A DNA stretch of 44,378 nt, taken from a virus. A program made the position numbers and the translations under genes. A model generated the notes under the pieces. It worked only from the letters and a program-made list of their open reading frames with translations. It was not told the DNA's origin and did not search any database. This document shows positions 31,971 through 40,342 of this stretch, in pieces; within the stretch, counting starts at the first letter, position 1, and each line of letters starts with the position of its first letter. The stretch lies in IMG/VR virus record IMGVR_UViG_3300032236_001599, positions 1 through 44,378 of that record; one strand, written 5' to 3'.

Positions 31971-34088
31971 TCAAGGCGTGGGGACATGGCCTGCCCGGAT
32001 CTGGCCGGGGCTGGGAGGCGGCTGAGGGCCGTCGTTGCCGGCGGCCTGCATGGGAGACTGGGCGTTCAGGCTGCCGGCCATGCCTTGGGAAGCAGGGTCG
32101 GTGGCGGGGTTTCCGGTGGGAGGCTGGGCCTGCGGGCCGAGGGTCTTGGCCGAGTTCATCGCGATGATGGACGGCAGGGCCGCACGGATGGCTTCCGTCG
32201 GGTCGAGGTTGTCGTCCAGGCGCTTGATGGTTTCCTTCAGCATCCATTCGGGGTTCATTCCAGGAACCTGGAGCATGATAGGGGCGAGACGCTCCCAGTT
32301 GCTGATCTGGACGGCCTTGTTCGGGCGGCCGTTGGAACCGGCTTCGACGTCGAGCAGGAGTTCCTGGGCGATGTCCTGGGCGGTGAGCTGCGGCCAGACG
32401 GCGCCGGGGCCGGCAATCTTCTTCACCGTCGTCTCGTCCATCTGCATGAGCAGCACCTGTCCCGTTGCGCGGGCAAGGTCGGACAGGAAGTCCTCAAGGT
32501 CGTCGATGTTCGAACCGAGGGAGGACATGCGGCTGCCTTCGGCGACGGAGACTTCCGTGGCGGTGGAATTGCCGGTGGCGCCGAGGTTCGCTTCCTGCGT
32601 GCCGACCGTACGCATCATGTCGTCCAGCAGGGGCGTGGTGTCGTAGAGGGCAGGGTCGAGAGGCGTATGCTGGATGGGCTGGAGGATTTCGCTGACCGAC
32701 TTGCCCGGCACCAGATTGTTCATCTGGATGATGGCGTTGGCCGGATGGTCCTTCAGCCTGTTCTGGTCTTCCTCCGACAACGCACCCATGTAGGTGGCGT
32801 AGGCCGGGCGGTTGGCGTGGCGATGTTCGCGCAAGGCCTGACGCGAGCGGTTGTATTCCTTCTGGATGGGCATCAGCATCCGCACGTCGGAGACGGGGAA
32901 GATGTGCTTGTCCGATTCGACTTCGTTGAAGGCCAGCGTGAAGAACGGCCAGAAACGCTCAAGGTCCAGCACAGGGCCGTCCGGCTCCTTGAGGAAGTCG
33001 GGATAGCCGTCGGCGATGACGTAGCAGAGCTTGTCCTTCTTCGAGTAGATCTCCCAGACCAGGGCTTTCTTCTCGGTGCCGTCGGGCGACACGCCGTTCG
33101 GGTTTTCCTCGTAGGCCGTGTAGTTGCTGCCAAGGTCGACCTTGTACAGTTCCTTCACGTCGTCGCACGACAAGATGTATTCCTGGGCGACCCATTCGGC
33201 GCCGATGAAGCCGTTCAACTGACGGCACTTCGGGTCGGGGATGATGCTGGTGGAAAGGGGGAAATCGAAGACGATGCCCTCGCGGACGATGATGTCCTCG
33301 CGTTCGGACAATTCCTTGAGCAGTTGCTTGAGCTGCTCCATCTTGGCGCTGGTGCTTTCAAACTCGCCGTCCTTCATGTCGGCCGTCAGGCGCTGGAGCG
33401 TGGCGATCTGGTCGGTGATGTCGTTGATGCGTTCGACGTCGCCCGGTTCCTTCTCCATGACGCGGTGGTAGCCCAGCTTCAGGTAGGAGACGCCGGTGAC
33501 GCAGGCGCGGCGGACAAGCGCCTTGAACTGCGACTTTGACGACGGCTGCTGTTCGTTGATCTCATGCTCGGCGACGATTTCCATCGTCTTGGCGATGCGT
33601 TCGACCATGCGCTGTTTCTGGAAGCCCTGCTGGACTTCCTGCAAGGTCTGCATCATCACCGGGTCGATAGGCTGGCCGGTGGCCATTGCGTTCTGCATGG
33701 CGACCTGGATGGACTGCAAGGACGCCATGTCGCCGTCCCATGTGGCGAAGTCCATCGTCTGCCGGCGACGGGCGACGAACTTGGGGTTCTTGGCGTAGAG
33801 GGCGGAAACGCGCTGGGAGACGTGGCGCTGGATGAGATTGGCGACGTAGCGGTCGTCCTTCTCGTAGGAGTCGGGCCATTGGCGGCCCATGAAGAAATCC
33901 ATGTCCTCCTTCATGCGGTCGAAGGACGGACGCCAATGCTTCTTGCCGCGCATCACCTTGTCCTGCCACTCCTTGACGAGGGCGGCTCGGGCAGGATCCG
34001 GGTCAGGCTTGTCCCTGACGATGCCGTTCTGCGGGAGGGCTTCGGCGCTTTCGTCGTGCGGTTCCGACGGCTGGGTCATGTTTTCCAT
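31971..34088 (-). CDS. Portal protein
   Basis: This encodes 705 residues. KHWRPSFDRMKEDMDFFMGR, DDRYVANLIQRHVSQRVSAL, the central wing (IIPDPKCRQLNGFIGAEWVA) and the helical stem/crown region (MMRTVGTQEANLGATGNSTA) match the long-portal type of podoviruses. A proline/glutamine-rich tail closes it. It forms the dodecameric DNA gate on the capsid and lies 16 bp after terL. Confidence 0.9.
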   Translation of the reverse strand: MENMTQPSEPHDESAEALPQNGIVRDKPDPDPARAALVKEWQDKVMRGKKHWRPSFDRMKEDMDFFMGRQWPDSYEKDDRYVANLIQRHVSQRVSALYAKNPKFVARRRQTMDFATWDGDMASLQSIQVAMQNAMATGQPIDPVMMQTLQEVQQGFQKQRMVERIAKTMEIVAEHEINEQQPSSKSQFKALVRRACVTGVSYLKLGYHRVMEKEPGDVERINDITDQIATLQRLTADMKDGEFESTSAKMEQLKQLLKELSEREDIIVREGIVFDFPLSTSIIPDPKCRQLNGFIGAEWVAQEYILSCDDVKELYKVDLGSNYTAYEENPNGVSPDGTEKKALVWEIYSKKDKLCYVIADGYPDFLKEPDGPVLDLERFWPFFTLAFNEVESDKHIFPVSDVRMLMPIQKEYNRSRQALREHRHANRPAYATYMGALSEEDQNRLKDHPANAIIQMNNLVPGKSVSEILQPIQHTPLDPALYDTTPLLDDMMRTVGTQEANLGATGNSTATEVSVAEGSRMSSLGSNIDDLEDFLSDLARATGQVLLMQMDETTVKKIAGPGAVWPQLTAQDIAQELLLDVEAGSNGRPNKAVQISNWERLAPIMLQVPGMNPEWMLKETIKRLDDNLDPTEAIRAALPSIIAMNSAKTLGPQAQPPTGNPATDPASQGMAGSLNAQSPMQAAGNDGPQPPPSPGQIRAGHVPTP

Positions 34089-34104
34089 TTGCTATCGTTG
34101 ATGT

Positions 34105-35709
34105 TCAAAAACCGCCCATTCGCAAGAACATGCGTCGGGCATCCTCGGCCTTGGTCGCCCATTTGACCCATGCCAGCGTGCCTGGCTTGGGCTGGTCCGG
34201 CACCTTGACCACAGGTCCGTTGGCCGCCACCTGGCGGGACAGACCCATGCCGATGTGGGCCAGAGCGTCGACGAAGTCGTCGTGACGGGCGGAGGGGAAC
34301 TTCAGCAGCTCGTCCTGGGCGTCCTGCCACCAAGGGGAGAACTTGGGGAAGTAGACCTTGCCCATCGCCATGCGGCCACGGATGGCCTGCGCGCGGGTCT
34401 GCTTGTCCTTGGCCGGGGTGACTTCCTCGACGACCGTGTAGACGCCCCGCTCCTGCTGGATCTTGCGAAGGAACGGGCCGATGGACTTGGAGATATGCCC
34501 TTTTTCCGCCCACCAGATTGATGGGTTATGCCTTTGCATCAAGTCGACCATCGCGTCGACGACGTCGTCCGTGTCGGCCCGGCGCCACCAGACATCGGGA
34601 AGAATCCAGATGTTGTCTTCCTCGTCGACGCCGACCGGGATGAGGCAGGTCTTGTCGGCCGTCTGGGCCGTCGAGACGGCATGGTCGGACGCCACGTAGA
34701 CCCGCAGGTTCTTCGGCAGCATCTCGGGCGAGTAGGTTTTCAGCCACTTACGCTCGAAGAAGTCGCCGTCGTCGGGCGTCGGCTTGCCCTGATACAGGGC
34801 GGAGAAGCCCTTGCCGTTGAGCCGGCGAATCTCGTTGAGGTATTCGAGCGGGTATCGCTCAGGCCATAGCGCCTCGCCCTTGGCACGGCCCATCGGGTCG
34901 TTGTCGTCAGCGATGGCCGGAAGGCTGAGGATGCGCCATTGTTGGGCGACCTCGTCGTCGTAGCAGGGATTGCGAGGATCGGTCAGCCGGCCGACCAGGT
35001 CGTCTTCGTGCCAGCGGGTCATGATGATGACCACCCGTGCGGCGGTCATAAGTCGGGTCATGGCGACGTTCGTGAACCAGTCCCAGAGCTTGTCCCGCTC
35101 CCGCTTGGACTCGGCTTCCTGGACGCCCTTGATTGGGTCGTCGATGACCAGCAAGTCGGCGCCTCGGCCGGTCAGGCCGCCGCCCACGCCTACGAAGTTA
35201 GCCACCCCTCCCTCGTCCGTCTTGATGCGTTCTGCCGACTGCTCGCCTTGGCGCAGCTTGCACCCCGGGAAGACCTGCTTGAAAGACGGCGACCGCATGA
35301 TCTCGCGGACCGAACGACCGAAGTCCATCGCCAGGTCTTCGTTGTAGGTCGCGAAGATGACTTGCCGATACGGATCCTTGCCAAGGAACCATGCCGGGAA
35401 ACGGCGGGACGCCAGCTCGCTCTTACCGTGGCGTGGAGGCATGGAAATAATGAGACGCTGCCAAGCCCCCTTCTCGACCTGTTCGAGGGCGGCGCAGATA
35501 GTCTCGTGATGCCTGACGGGCTGATACCGCGATTTCTCGGCGTCGTCGGGGAACTCAGGGTCGGGCATGGTCATCGCCGTGAAGTCCAGCAACGTCTCAC
35601 GCGCCTTCTTCACGCGGATGAGCCGCTGCGCGGCAAGCATCTGCGCCTCGACCTCAGCGATCTCGGCGAGCCGTCTCTTTTCCTCGGCGTTGGGAGCCTT
35701 CCGCGTCAT
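34105..35709 (-). CDS. terL: Terminase large subunit
   Basis: This encodes 534 residues. ATPase: Walker A SMPPRHGKS (89-97), ATYNED and Walker B GADLLVIDDP (183-192, catalytic acid following), then the coupling motif VVIIMTRWHEDD. The nuclease domain has VASDHAVS (D342), WAEKG, and ARHDDFVDALAH near the C-terminus: the three acidic sites of the RNase H-like nuclease. It drives DNA packaging and cuts the concatemer. The start is in ATGA overlap with the 59-residue gene upstream. The small subunit is unusually remote at 1431-1979. Confidence 0.97.
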   Translation of the reverse strand: MTRKAPNAEEKRRLAEIAEVEAQMLAAQRLIRVKKARETLLDFTAMTMPDPEFPDDAEKSRYQPVRHHETICAALEQVEKGAWQRLIISMPPRHGKSELASRRFPAWFLGKDPYRQVIFATYNEDLAMDFGRSVREIMRSPSFKQVFPGCKLRQGEQSAERIKTDEGGVANFVGVGGGLTGRGADLLVIDDPIKGVQEAESKRERDKLWDWFTNVAMTRLMTAARVVIIMTRWHEDDLVGRLTDPRNPCYDDEVAQQWRILSLPAIADDNDPMGRAKGEALWPERYPLEYLNEIRRLNGKGFSALYQGKPTPDDGDFFERKWLKTYSPEMLPKNLRVYVASDHAVSTAQTADKTCLIPVGVDEEDNIWILPDVWWRRADTDDVVDAMVDLMQRHNPSIWWAEKGHISKSIGPFLRKIQQERGVYTVVEEVTPAKDKQTRAQAIRGRMAMGKVYFPKFSPWWQDAQDELLKFPSARHDDFVDALAHIGMGLSRQVAANGPVVKVPDQPKPGTLAWVKWATKAEDARRMFLRMGGF

Positions 35710-35885
35710 TCGGCGGGATAGGGAGGCGGAGGCGTCCAGTTAGCCCCGTCGAACCGCCAATGCTGCTCGACGCCTTCCGGCGCCTCGACGAACATGGCCG
35801 TCACTTCGGGGGTGAACTCGGGAAGCTCGTCGGCGACGATGACTTCCCTGACCCAGCCGTCTTGGATGCGTGCGAATGTCTTCAT
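35706..35885 (-). CDS. Small protein between tail fibre and terL
   Basis: This encodes 59 residues from ATG 35885. The sequence reads FARIQDGWVREVIVADE, MFVEAPEGVEQHWRFDGANW and TPPPPYPAE. This short Trp-containing pattern is common beside phage tail-fibre genes, where such proteins are annotated as fibre-assembly or attachment proteins. It is in ATGA overlap with terL and separated from the fibre stop by 2 bp. The role is inferred by position only. Confidence 0.7.
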   Translation of the reverse strand: MKTFARIQDGWVREVIVADELPEFTPEVTAMFVEAPEGVEQHWRFDGANWTPPPPYPAE

Positions 35886-35887
35886 GA

Positions 35888-38857
35888 TCAGCAATATTCC
35901 CTAACGATGACGATGCCCTGCGTGCCGGACGTGCCGGCGACGCCGGACGCACCTGCCGTGAGACGGCAACCTCCGCCGCCTCCGGCTCCGTATCCGAAGC
36001 CGGCCTGACCAGATCCGTAGAGCGTGGCGTTAGTGACGCCACCGCAACCGCCCTTTCCGAAACCGAAGGCGGAACTTCCTCCGCAGGCTCCGGTGGAATT
36101 ACCGGTAAATGACGCAAGGCCGGCCTGGCCGTCGACGTTCAGGTCGCCGCCCGTGGCGGTGCCGCCGGAGCCGCCCGTGGAATTGCCGGAGCTGACGGTC
36201 GAGCCACCGGCGTTGCCGCCCGTGCAGGAAACCAAAGCGCCGAACGAGGAAGTGCCGCCGTTCGTGGCGCCGGTCAGGGCCGAACCGCTCGCCGCTCCAG
36301 CCGCGCCGACCGTGACGGTGACGCCGGAGAATCCTGAGGTGATTTTCTTGCTGGCGTAGGCGCCGGCACCTCCGGCACCGGAATAAGCAGTCTGGTTGAC
36401 CGTGCCGACGCCGTTGGTTCCTCCGCCACCGCCGACGACTTCGACTTCGACGAACTGCGTGCCTGTCGTCGGCGTGTAGGTCGAGGAACCAGCCGTGGTG
36501 AAGTAGCGGACGTTGAGAAGACGGCCGCCCTGCTTGACGAGGGCCGTGGTGGCGAGCGTGGTGGAGCTGTCCGTGATAACGGCAGTCGGCGCCGCAGGCG
36601 TGCCGGTGAAGGTCGGGCTGTTGACGAAAGCGACCTGCTGGGTGGTGGCTCCAACACGGATGAACAGACCGTTGCTGAGATGCCAGATGTCACCGCTGGT
36701 CGGGGAAGTCGGCGGGCCTGAACCCTGAGGCAGGCGGAGCGTGGCGCCGGACGAGGAAGCACCGGGAAGCTGGAGGAACTGCGCGTCGACGGTGCCGAGG
36801 GCCTTGATGCCGCCGTTGACCTCGACCTTGTAGCCGTAGGCCTGGGCGGTGGAACCGATCAGCACGTTGCCGTACTGGTCGATGATGAACGGACTGCTGT
36901 CAGGCGATGCGGCGTCTTCGACGACCAAGGCGTTGCCCGTGCCTGTCTGCGTGATCTTGACGGCAGGATTGGCGCCGGCGTTCGTCACCGTCAACGAGCT
37001 GCCCGTTCCGGTGGCGTCGATGGCGAGCGAGGCGTCGGACGTGTTGTTGGTGATGCTGACGTATTTCTGGAATACCGTATTCGGGGAGAAGTACGTGGCG
37101 TTCGAGCCGCTGACGTACATCCCGTTGTACGAGTAGAACTGTCCGCCGCTGGTAAGCGTCCCGGAGAAGCTGGCGTTGGCCGAAGGCGCGTAGATGCCAC
37201 CGAGGTTGAAGAACGTCACGACGCCGTTCTGGTAGCCGAGGGCGACGGCGTTGCCGCTGCCCGGCTCGAAGGCGCCATTACTGCGGGCGAAGTCTGTCAG
37301 GGCCGACAGCAAGGCGTTGTTGTTGGCGAGAAGGAACTTGTCGCCCGAAGCCAGCGACGTCGTTCCGATGGTCGTGCTGAAGGTGTTGATCGTGGTATCC
37401 AGCGCGTCGCAATTGTACGAAGACCCGGTTCCGCTGTACGAAGCAACCGCCCCGACACCCGCACCGTTGATGAAAGTCACCAGGTCGGCGATGGAAGCCG
37501 GCGGATTGCCGGTCAGATAGCTCTGCGGATAACGGATCTGCCAGTCGCCGGTGCTGACGCTGACACGCGTGATCGAGAAAGCCGTGTCGCTGATGAACTG
37601 GACGTTGCCCTCGTAGGCGCCTGGAAGGGACAGGGAGAAAGTCCCGTCGCCGTAGCTGAACGAACCCTGAGGGGATACGGTGCCGTACGCCTTGAACGAG
37701 GCGTTGCCGACGGCGTTGACATGGTCGGCGTCAAGGGCGTCAGCGGGGGAAGGCGAAGACGGAGTCACGACGCTCCAGCCCGAAGACTGGCGGGCGTACT
37801 GCTGGCCATCCGTCGGAGCCTCGGCGATCTTGCCGTCCAACGCCGACTGCAACCCAGTCACCTGTGCGATGGAGTGCGTGTGGGAAATCGGGGCGAAATT
37901 TGCTGGGTTGAACGTAGCGGCGGCGGCAGCCGAAGAAGCTGCGGCGGTGGCGGAGGAAGAAGCCGAGGAAGCGGATGATGCGGCGGCGCCAGCCGAACCG
38001 GCTGCGGCGTTCTTGGACGTCAGCGCCTGCGAGGCGTAGGTGTTGGACGAACTCGCCGAATTGGCGGAAGCGGTAGCCGAAGCAGCCGCCTCATCCACCA
38101 GATTCTGCACGTCGCCGATGATGATCGCACCGGCGTTGTTGACGGCGTTGGTCGCCTGAGCTGCGGCGGCTTGCGCCTGAGCCTTGGCATCCAAAGCTCC
38201 AAGTTTGGATTGCTCGGCGTCGTTCGCGTAGCCGGAAGCATGCGCCGAAGAAAGAGCCGCCTGCGAGGCGGATGCGGAGGCAGACGCGGCGGAGTTGGCG
38301 GCATCCTGAGCCAAGGCCAGGGCGTTGACGTGAGACACTTCGGCGGCGGCTGCCGAAGCCGAAGCGTTGGCCATCTCCGTGTAGGCCGTGGCGGCGGAAG
38401 CAGCTGCGGCGTTCTTCGAGGCAAGAGCGGCGGCGGCAGAGTTGGAGGCGTTGGTCGCCGCGTTGACAGCCGTGGTGGCGTTGGTCGAGTTGATCGCGGC
38501 GTTGAGCGAAGCAAGGTTGCTAGCACCGGCCGAGTTGACGGCCGCAATCTGGGTCGTACCAGCCGAGTTGACCGCACCGACCTGCGTCGCACCAGCCGCG
38601 TTGACGGCCTGCGTGGCGGCGATGCTGACCTGTCCCGACACCGCCGAGGCGATGGTGTCCAGGTTAAGCGCCGAATCCCGCACCTTGCCGTCGTCACGCT
38701 GGACTTCGCCTAGGCGGCTGATGGCTTGGTTCAGCGAAGTCCGGACGTTGTTCAGCTCTTGGTCGACCTTGTTGCCCGGCAACGGCGTCGTCGGGTTGGT
38801 CGTCTGGAAGTCCGTGAAGTTGTACGACCGGTCGTACGGCGTAGGAGGCTGGCTCAT
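35888..38857 (-). CDS. Tail fibre / receptor-binding protein
   Basis: This encodes 989 residues. The N-terminus YNFTDFQTTNPTTPLPGNKV then DQELNNVRTSLNQAISRLGE is typical of the tail-attachment end of podovirus fibres. A very long alanine/serine/asparagine-rich helical repeat region follows (about 65-330, AAATQAV..., NSAAAALASKN..., SASASQAALSS), the trimeric shaft. Beta-rich middle domains follow, and a C-terminal glycine-rich tip (about 800-985, VVGGGGGTNGVGT, GGSGGTATGG) probably contacts the receptor and is the part most likely to vary with host. It is the first gene of the late operon. Confidence 0.87.
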   Translation of the reverse strand: MSQPPTPYDRSYNFTDFQTTNPTTPLPGNKVDQELNNVRTSLNQAISRLGEVQRDDGKVRDSALNLDTIASAVSGQVSIAATQAVNAAGATQVGAVNSAGTTQIAAVNSAGASNLASLNAAINSTNATTAVNAATNASNSAAAALASKNAAAASAATAYTEMANASASAAAAEVSHVNALALAQDAANSAASASASASQAALSSAHASGYANDAEQSKLGALDAKAQAQAAAAQATNAVNNAGAIIIGDVQNLVDEAAASATASANSASSSNTYASQALTSKNAAAGSAGAAASSASSASSSATAAASSAAAAATFNPANFAPISHTHSIAQVTGLQSALDGKIAEAPTDGQQYARQSSGWSVVTPSSPSPADALDADHVNAVGNASFKAYGTVSPQGSFSYGDGTFSLSLPGAYEGNVQFISDTAFSITRVSVSTGDWQIRYPQSYLTGNPPASIADLVTFINGAGVGAVASYSGTGSSYNCDALDTTINTFSTTIGTTSLASGDKFLLANNNALLSALTDFARSNGAFEPGSGNAVALGYQNGVVTFFNLGGIYAPSANASFSGTLTSGGQFYSYNGMYVSGSNATYFSPNTVFQKYVSITNNTSDASLAIDATGTGSSLTVTNAGANPAVKITQTGTGNALVVEDAASPDSSPFIIDQYGNVLIGSTAQAYGYKVEVNGGIKALGTVDAQFLQLPGASSSGATLRLPQGSGPPTSPTSGDIWHLSNGLFIRVGATTQQVAFVNSPTFTGTPAAPTAVITDSSTTLATTALVKQGGRLLNVRYFTTAGSSTYTPTTGTQFVEVEVVGGGGGTNGVGTVNQTAYSGAGGAGAYASKKITSGFSGVTVTVGAAGAASGSALTGATNGGTSSFGALVSCTGGNAGGSTVSSGNSTGGSGGTATGGDLNVDGQAGLASFTGNSTGACGGSSAFGFGKGGCGGVTNATLYGSGQAGFGYGAGGGGGCRLTAGASGVAGTSGTQGIVIVREYC

Positions 38858-38905
38858 GTCGGAGGATGTTGGCCGACAAAAGCGGCGGAAGCAAGCAGAC
38901 GTCAG

Positions 38906-38920
38906 ACTACGGCGTGTAGG
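38906..38920 (-). promoter_or_regulatory. Candidate phage operator, site 4 (late operon)
   Basis: The minus strand reads CCTACACGCCGTAGT, an imperfect CCTAC/GTAG palindrome 50 bp upstream of the tail-fibre start, matching the sites at 11074, 39374 and 2857. It could control the late operon. No clear sigma70 -35/-10 pair is seen next to it, so the late promoter may be phage-specific. Confidence 0.5.
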
Positions 38921-38955
38921 GAAAAGTTTTTAGGATACGCGGATTTTCCCGAAGG

Positions 38956-38990
38956 GCGGGGGATTGAATCCCCCCGCGTGCGGCGGGGGG
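38956..38990. other. Two alternative GC hairpins
   Basis: GCGGGGGAT (38956-38964) can pair with ATCCCCCCGC (38968-38977), while CCCCCCGC (38970-38977) can instead pair with GCGGGGGG (38983-38990). Both cannot form at once, the arrangement of a switch or attenuator. The first half resembles a tRNA T-arm, but no cloverleaf is found. Confidence 0.5.
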
Positions 38991-39326
38991 GTGGCGGGGG
39001 GTAGGCCGGTGGTGGCAGGCGGTCGGCGGGCGGTGGGACGGTCGGCGGCCTGCGGCGGGCGGTCGGCAGGCTATCGCCCTCCGTAGGCAGTAACACCCCA
39101 CGATTGGCGGGGCCTCTCTCAAGGGTTGCGTGCAACGTCACGCGCAACGGTCGCCGAGAGTCGCAGGCCGCCAGCCGAAGCGAGACGCGGCGAGCCGCAG
39201 GCCGCCGTTTAGATCCGAACCGAGGCGAGCCAGGAGCGAGGCCAAGCGCAGCGCCTGGCACGCTCGAACCCCTAACGAGGTTGCGGGCGTGCGTGTGCTT
39301 TTTCACGCTGTCAGAACGTCCGTTTT

Positions 39327-39355
39327 TTGCCTATCCACTCGCAAAAAAATAATGT
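39327..39355 (+). promoter_or_regulatory. Sigma70-like promoter for the small-gene operon
   Basis: TTGCCT (39327-39332) and TAATGT (39350-39355) are separated by exactly 17 bp in a locally AT-rich patch of an otherwise GC-rich genome. Transcription would start near 39362, just before the operator palindrome at 39374-39388. It reads into the seven-gene rightward operon. Confidence 0.7.
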
Positions 39356-39373
39356 TGCATCGCAGGCCAACAC

Positions 39374-39388
39374 CCTCCAAGGTGTAGG
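39374..39388 (+). promoter_or_regulatory. Candidate phage operator, site 2
   Basis: CCTCCAAGGTGTAGG lies about 12-26 bases downstream of the predicted start of the rightward promoter. It shares CAAGG-x-GTAGG with site 1 at 11074-11088. Bound protein here would act as a roadblock. Confidence 0.55.
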
Positions 39389-39438
39389 TGTCGCAAGACA
39401 ACCAAACACCAACAAAACCCAATAACCACCGAACTCAA

Positions 39439-39810
39439 ATGCACACGCCCGCCCACCGCACCGATGGCAAGCCCCGCCGCCTTGCCCGCCTCATCGCCTT
39501 TGTCGAGGCGAACCACGCCGCCACGAAGGAGAGCGGCAACGCCCTCGTCAGCGCCGCCGACCTCAAGGCCTTGCTCGGCCTGCTCAAGGCCGCCGCGAAG
39601 GAAGTCCCTGCCGCCGTCACCGTTCCCGAATGGGACAACCACCTAGACGACAACGGCGAGCCTGTCGGCCTTGGCGACGCCTGCGCCACTTACGCCGCTT
39701 GGGTTGAGGACGCAGAAGTTGACCATGACGGCGCATGCCAAGTCGCCAGCGTTGCCGAGTCCCTGCGCCTGACCCTTAACGCCCTCGACCGCATCTCTGA
39801 CGCCAACTAA
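39439..39810 (+). CDS. Small-gene operon protein 1, unknown
   Basis: This encodes 123 residues from ATG 39439 after ATAACCACCGAACTCAA, an SD-less leader; a GTG at 39388 is open but sits in the operator. It is helical and acidic. RRLARLIAFVEANHAATKES and LVSAADLKALLGLLKAAAKE form two leucine-rich helices, and DNHLDDNGEPVGLGDA forms an acidic loop. No known domain is recognised. It is the first of seven rightward genes. Confidence 0.75.
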   Translation: MHTPAHRTDGKPRRLARLIAFVEANHAATKESGNALVSAADLKALLGLLKAAAKEVPAAVTVPEWDNHLDDNGEPVGLGDACATYAAWVEDAEVDHDGACQVASVAESLRLTLNALDRISDAN

Positions 39811-39845
39811 CTCCAGACCTAACTCTCCAACCCAACCCAAACACC

Positions 39846-40262
39846 ATGAGCAAACCCGACACCCACGCCAGCCTGATGCTGGCAATCCTCTCCCTCGACC
39901 CGTCCGACATCGCCGCCGACCTTGTGCAGGCGGCGGACGGGCATGACGGACGCATGGATCTAGTCAGAAGCCTTCTCGACCTTGCCGCCGCCGTTGCGTC
40001 CGAGGTGGGAGATGACATGGAGGCCATGGCGGACGGCTACGATGTCGACCGCGAGACGGGCGAGACGCATCGCGGCAACGGCCCTGAGGAAGAAGCCCGG
40101 GCCTACGCCCTGCACCTTTACGCCTGCGGCGAAGTCGCCAACGATGCCGCCCGCGCTTGCTGGAAGGCTTCCGAGGCCTTCACCGCCGCCGAGGCCAAGG
40201 CTGACGCCCTGCCGTCCGAGTTCACCGCCGAAGAGTTCGTTGCCACCCTGAAGACCCTCTAA
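39846..40262 (+). CDS. Small-gene operon protein 2, unknown
   Basis: This encodes 138 residues. It starts after TCCAACCCAACCCAAACACC with no SD. It is mostly helical and acidic (MLAILSLDPSDIAADLVQAA, DVDRETGETHRGNGPEEEAR, AEEFVATLKTL) and resembles its neighbours in composition rather than in motifs. Its stop codon (TAA, 40260-40262) directly abuts the hammerhead ribozyme, so its mRNA would acquire a 3' end 22 bases after the stop. Function is unknown. Confidence 0.78.
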   Translation: MSKPDTHASLMLAILSLDPSDIAADLVQAADGHDGRMDLVRSLLDLAAAVASEVGDDMEAMADGYDVDRETGETHRGNGPEEEARAYALHLYACGEVANDAARACWKASEAFTAAEAKADALPSEFTAEEFVATLKTL

Positions 40263-40312
40263 GGCCGAAACGCCGCAAGGCGTCCGCTGGTCATGCCAGC
40301 GCTGACGAGGCC
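40263..40312 (+). ncRNA. Type II hammerhead self-cleaving ribozyme
   Basis: This is a complete hammerhead core in permuted order. The open stem II is GGCC (40263-40266) pairing with GGCC (40309-40312). Next comes GAA (40267-40269). Stem III is ACGCC (40270-40274) / GGCGT (40279-40283) with a GCAA loop. C40284 is the H17 cleavage base, giving the GUC triplet. Stem I is CGCTGG (40285-40290) / CCAGCG (40296-40301) with loop TCATG, followed by the invariant CTGACGA (40302-40308). All invariant nucleotides and the A15.1-U16.1 pair are present, and every stem pairs perfectly. Cleavage would fall between 40284 and 40285. Open stem II with closed I and III defines type II. It sits between two cistrons of a small phage operon, beginning at the first base after a stop codon. 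Confidence 0.93.
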
Positions 40313-40342
40313 AACGCCACCAGATCCAATTTCCCCCCAACC

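Larger units (their letters stand above)
38858..39438. other. 580-bp intergenic control region, G-rich
   Basis: There is no convincing gene here. From left to right: the late-operon leader and operator 38906-38920; two overlapping, mutually exclusive GC hairpins at 38956-38990; a G-tract region to about 39060 (runs of 5-7 G that could form quadruplexes); short CGCAGGCCGCC repeats around 39160-39215; and the rightward promoter 39327-39355 with operator 39374-39388. It separates the leftward late operon from the rightward small-gene operon. Confidence 0.65.

Noticed and set aside
38956-38977. tRNA-like T-arm (GGGGGATTGAATCCCCC)
   Set aside because: There is no anticodon arm, D-arm or acceptor stem around it, and the loop is one base short. 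It is treated as a plain hairpin.
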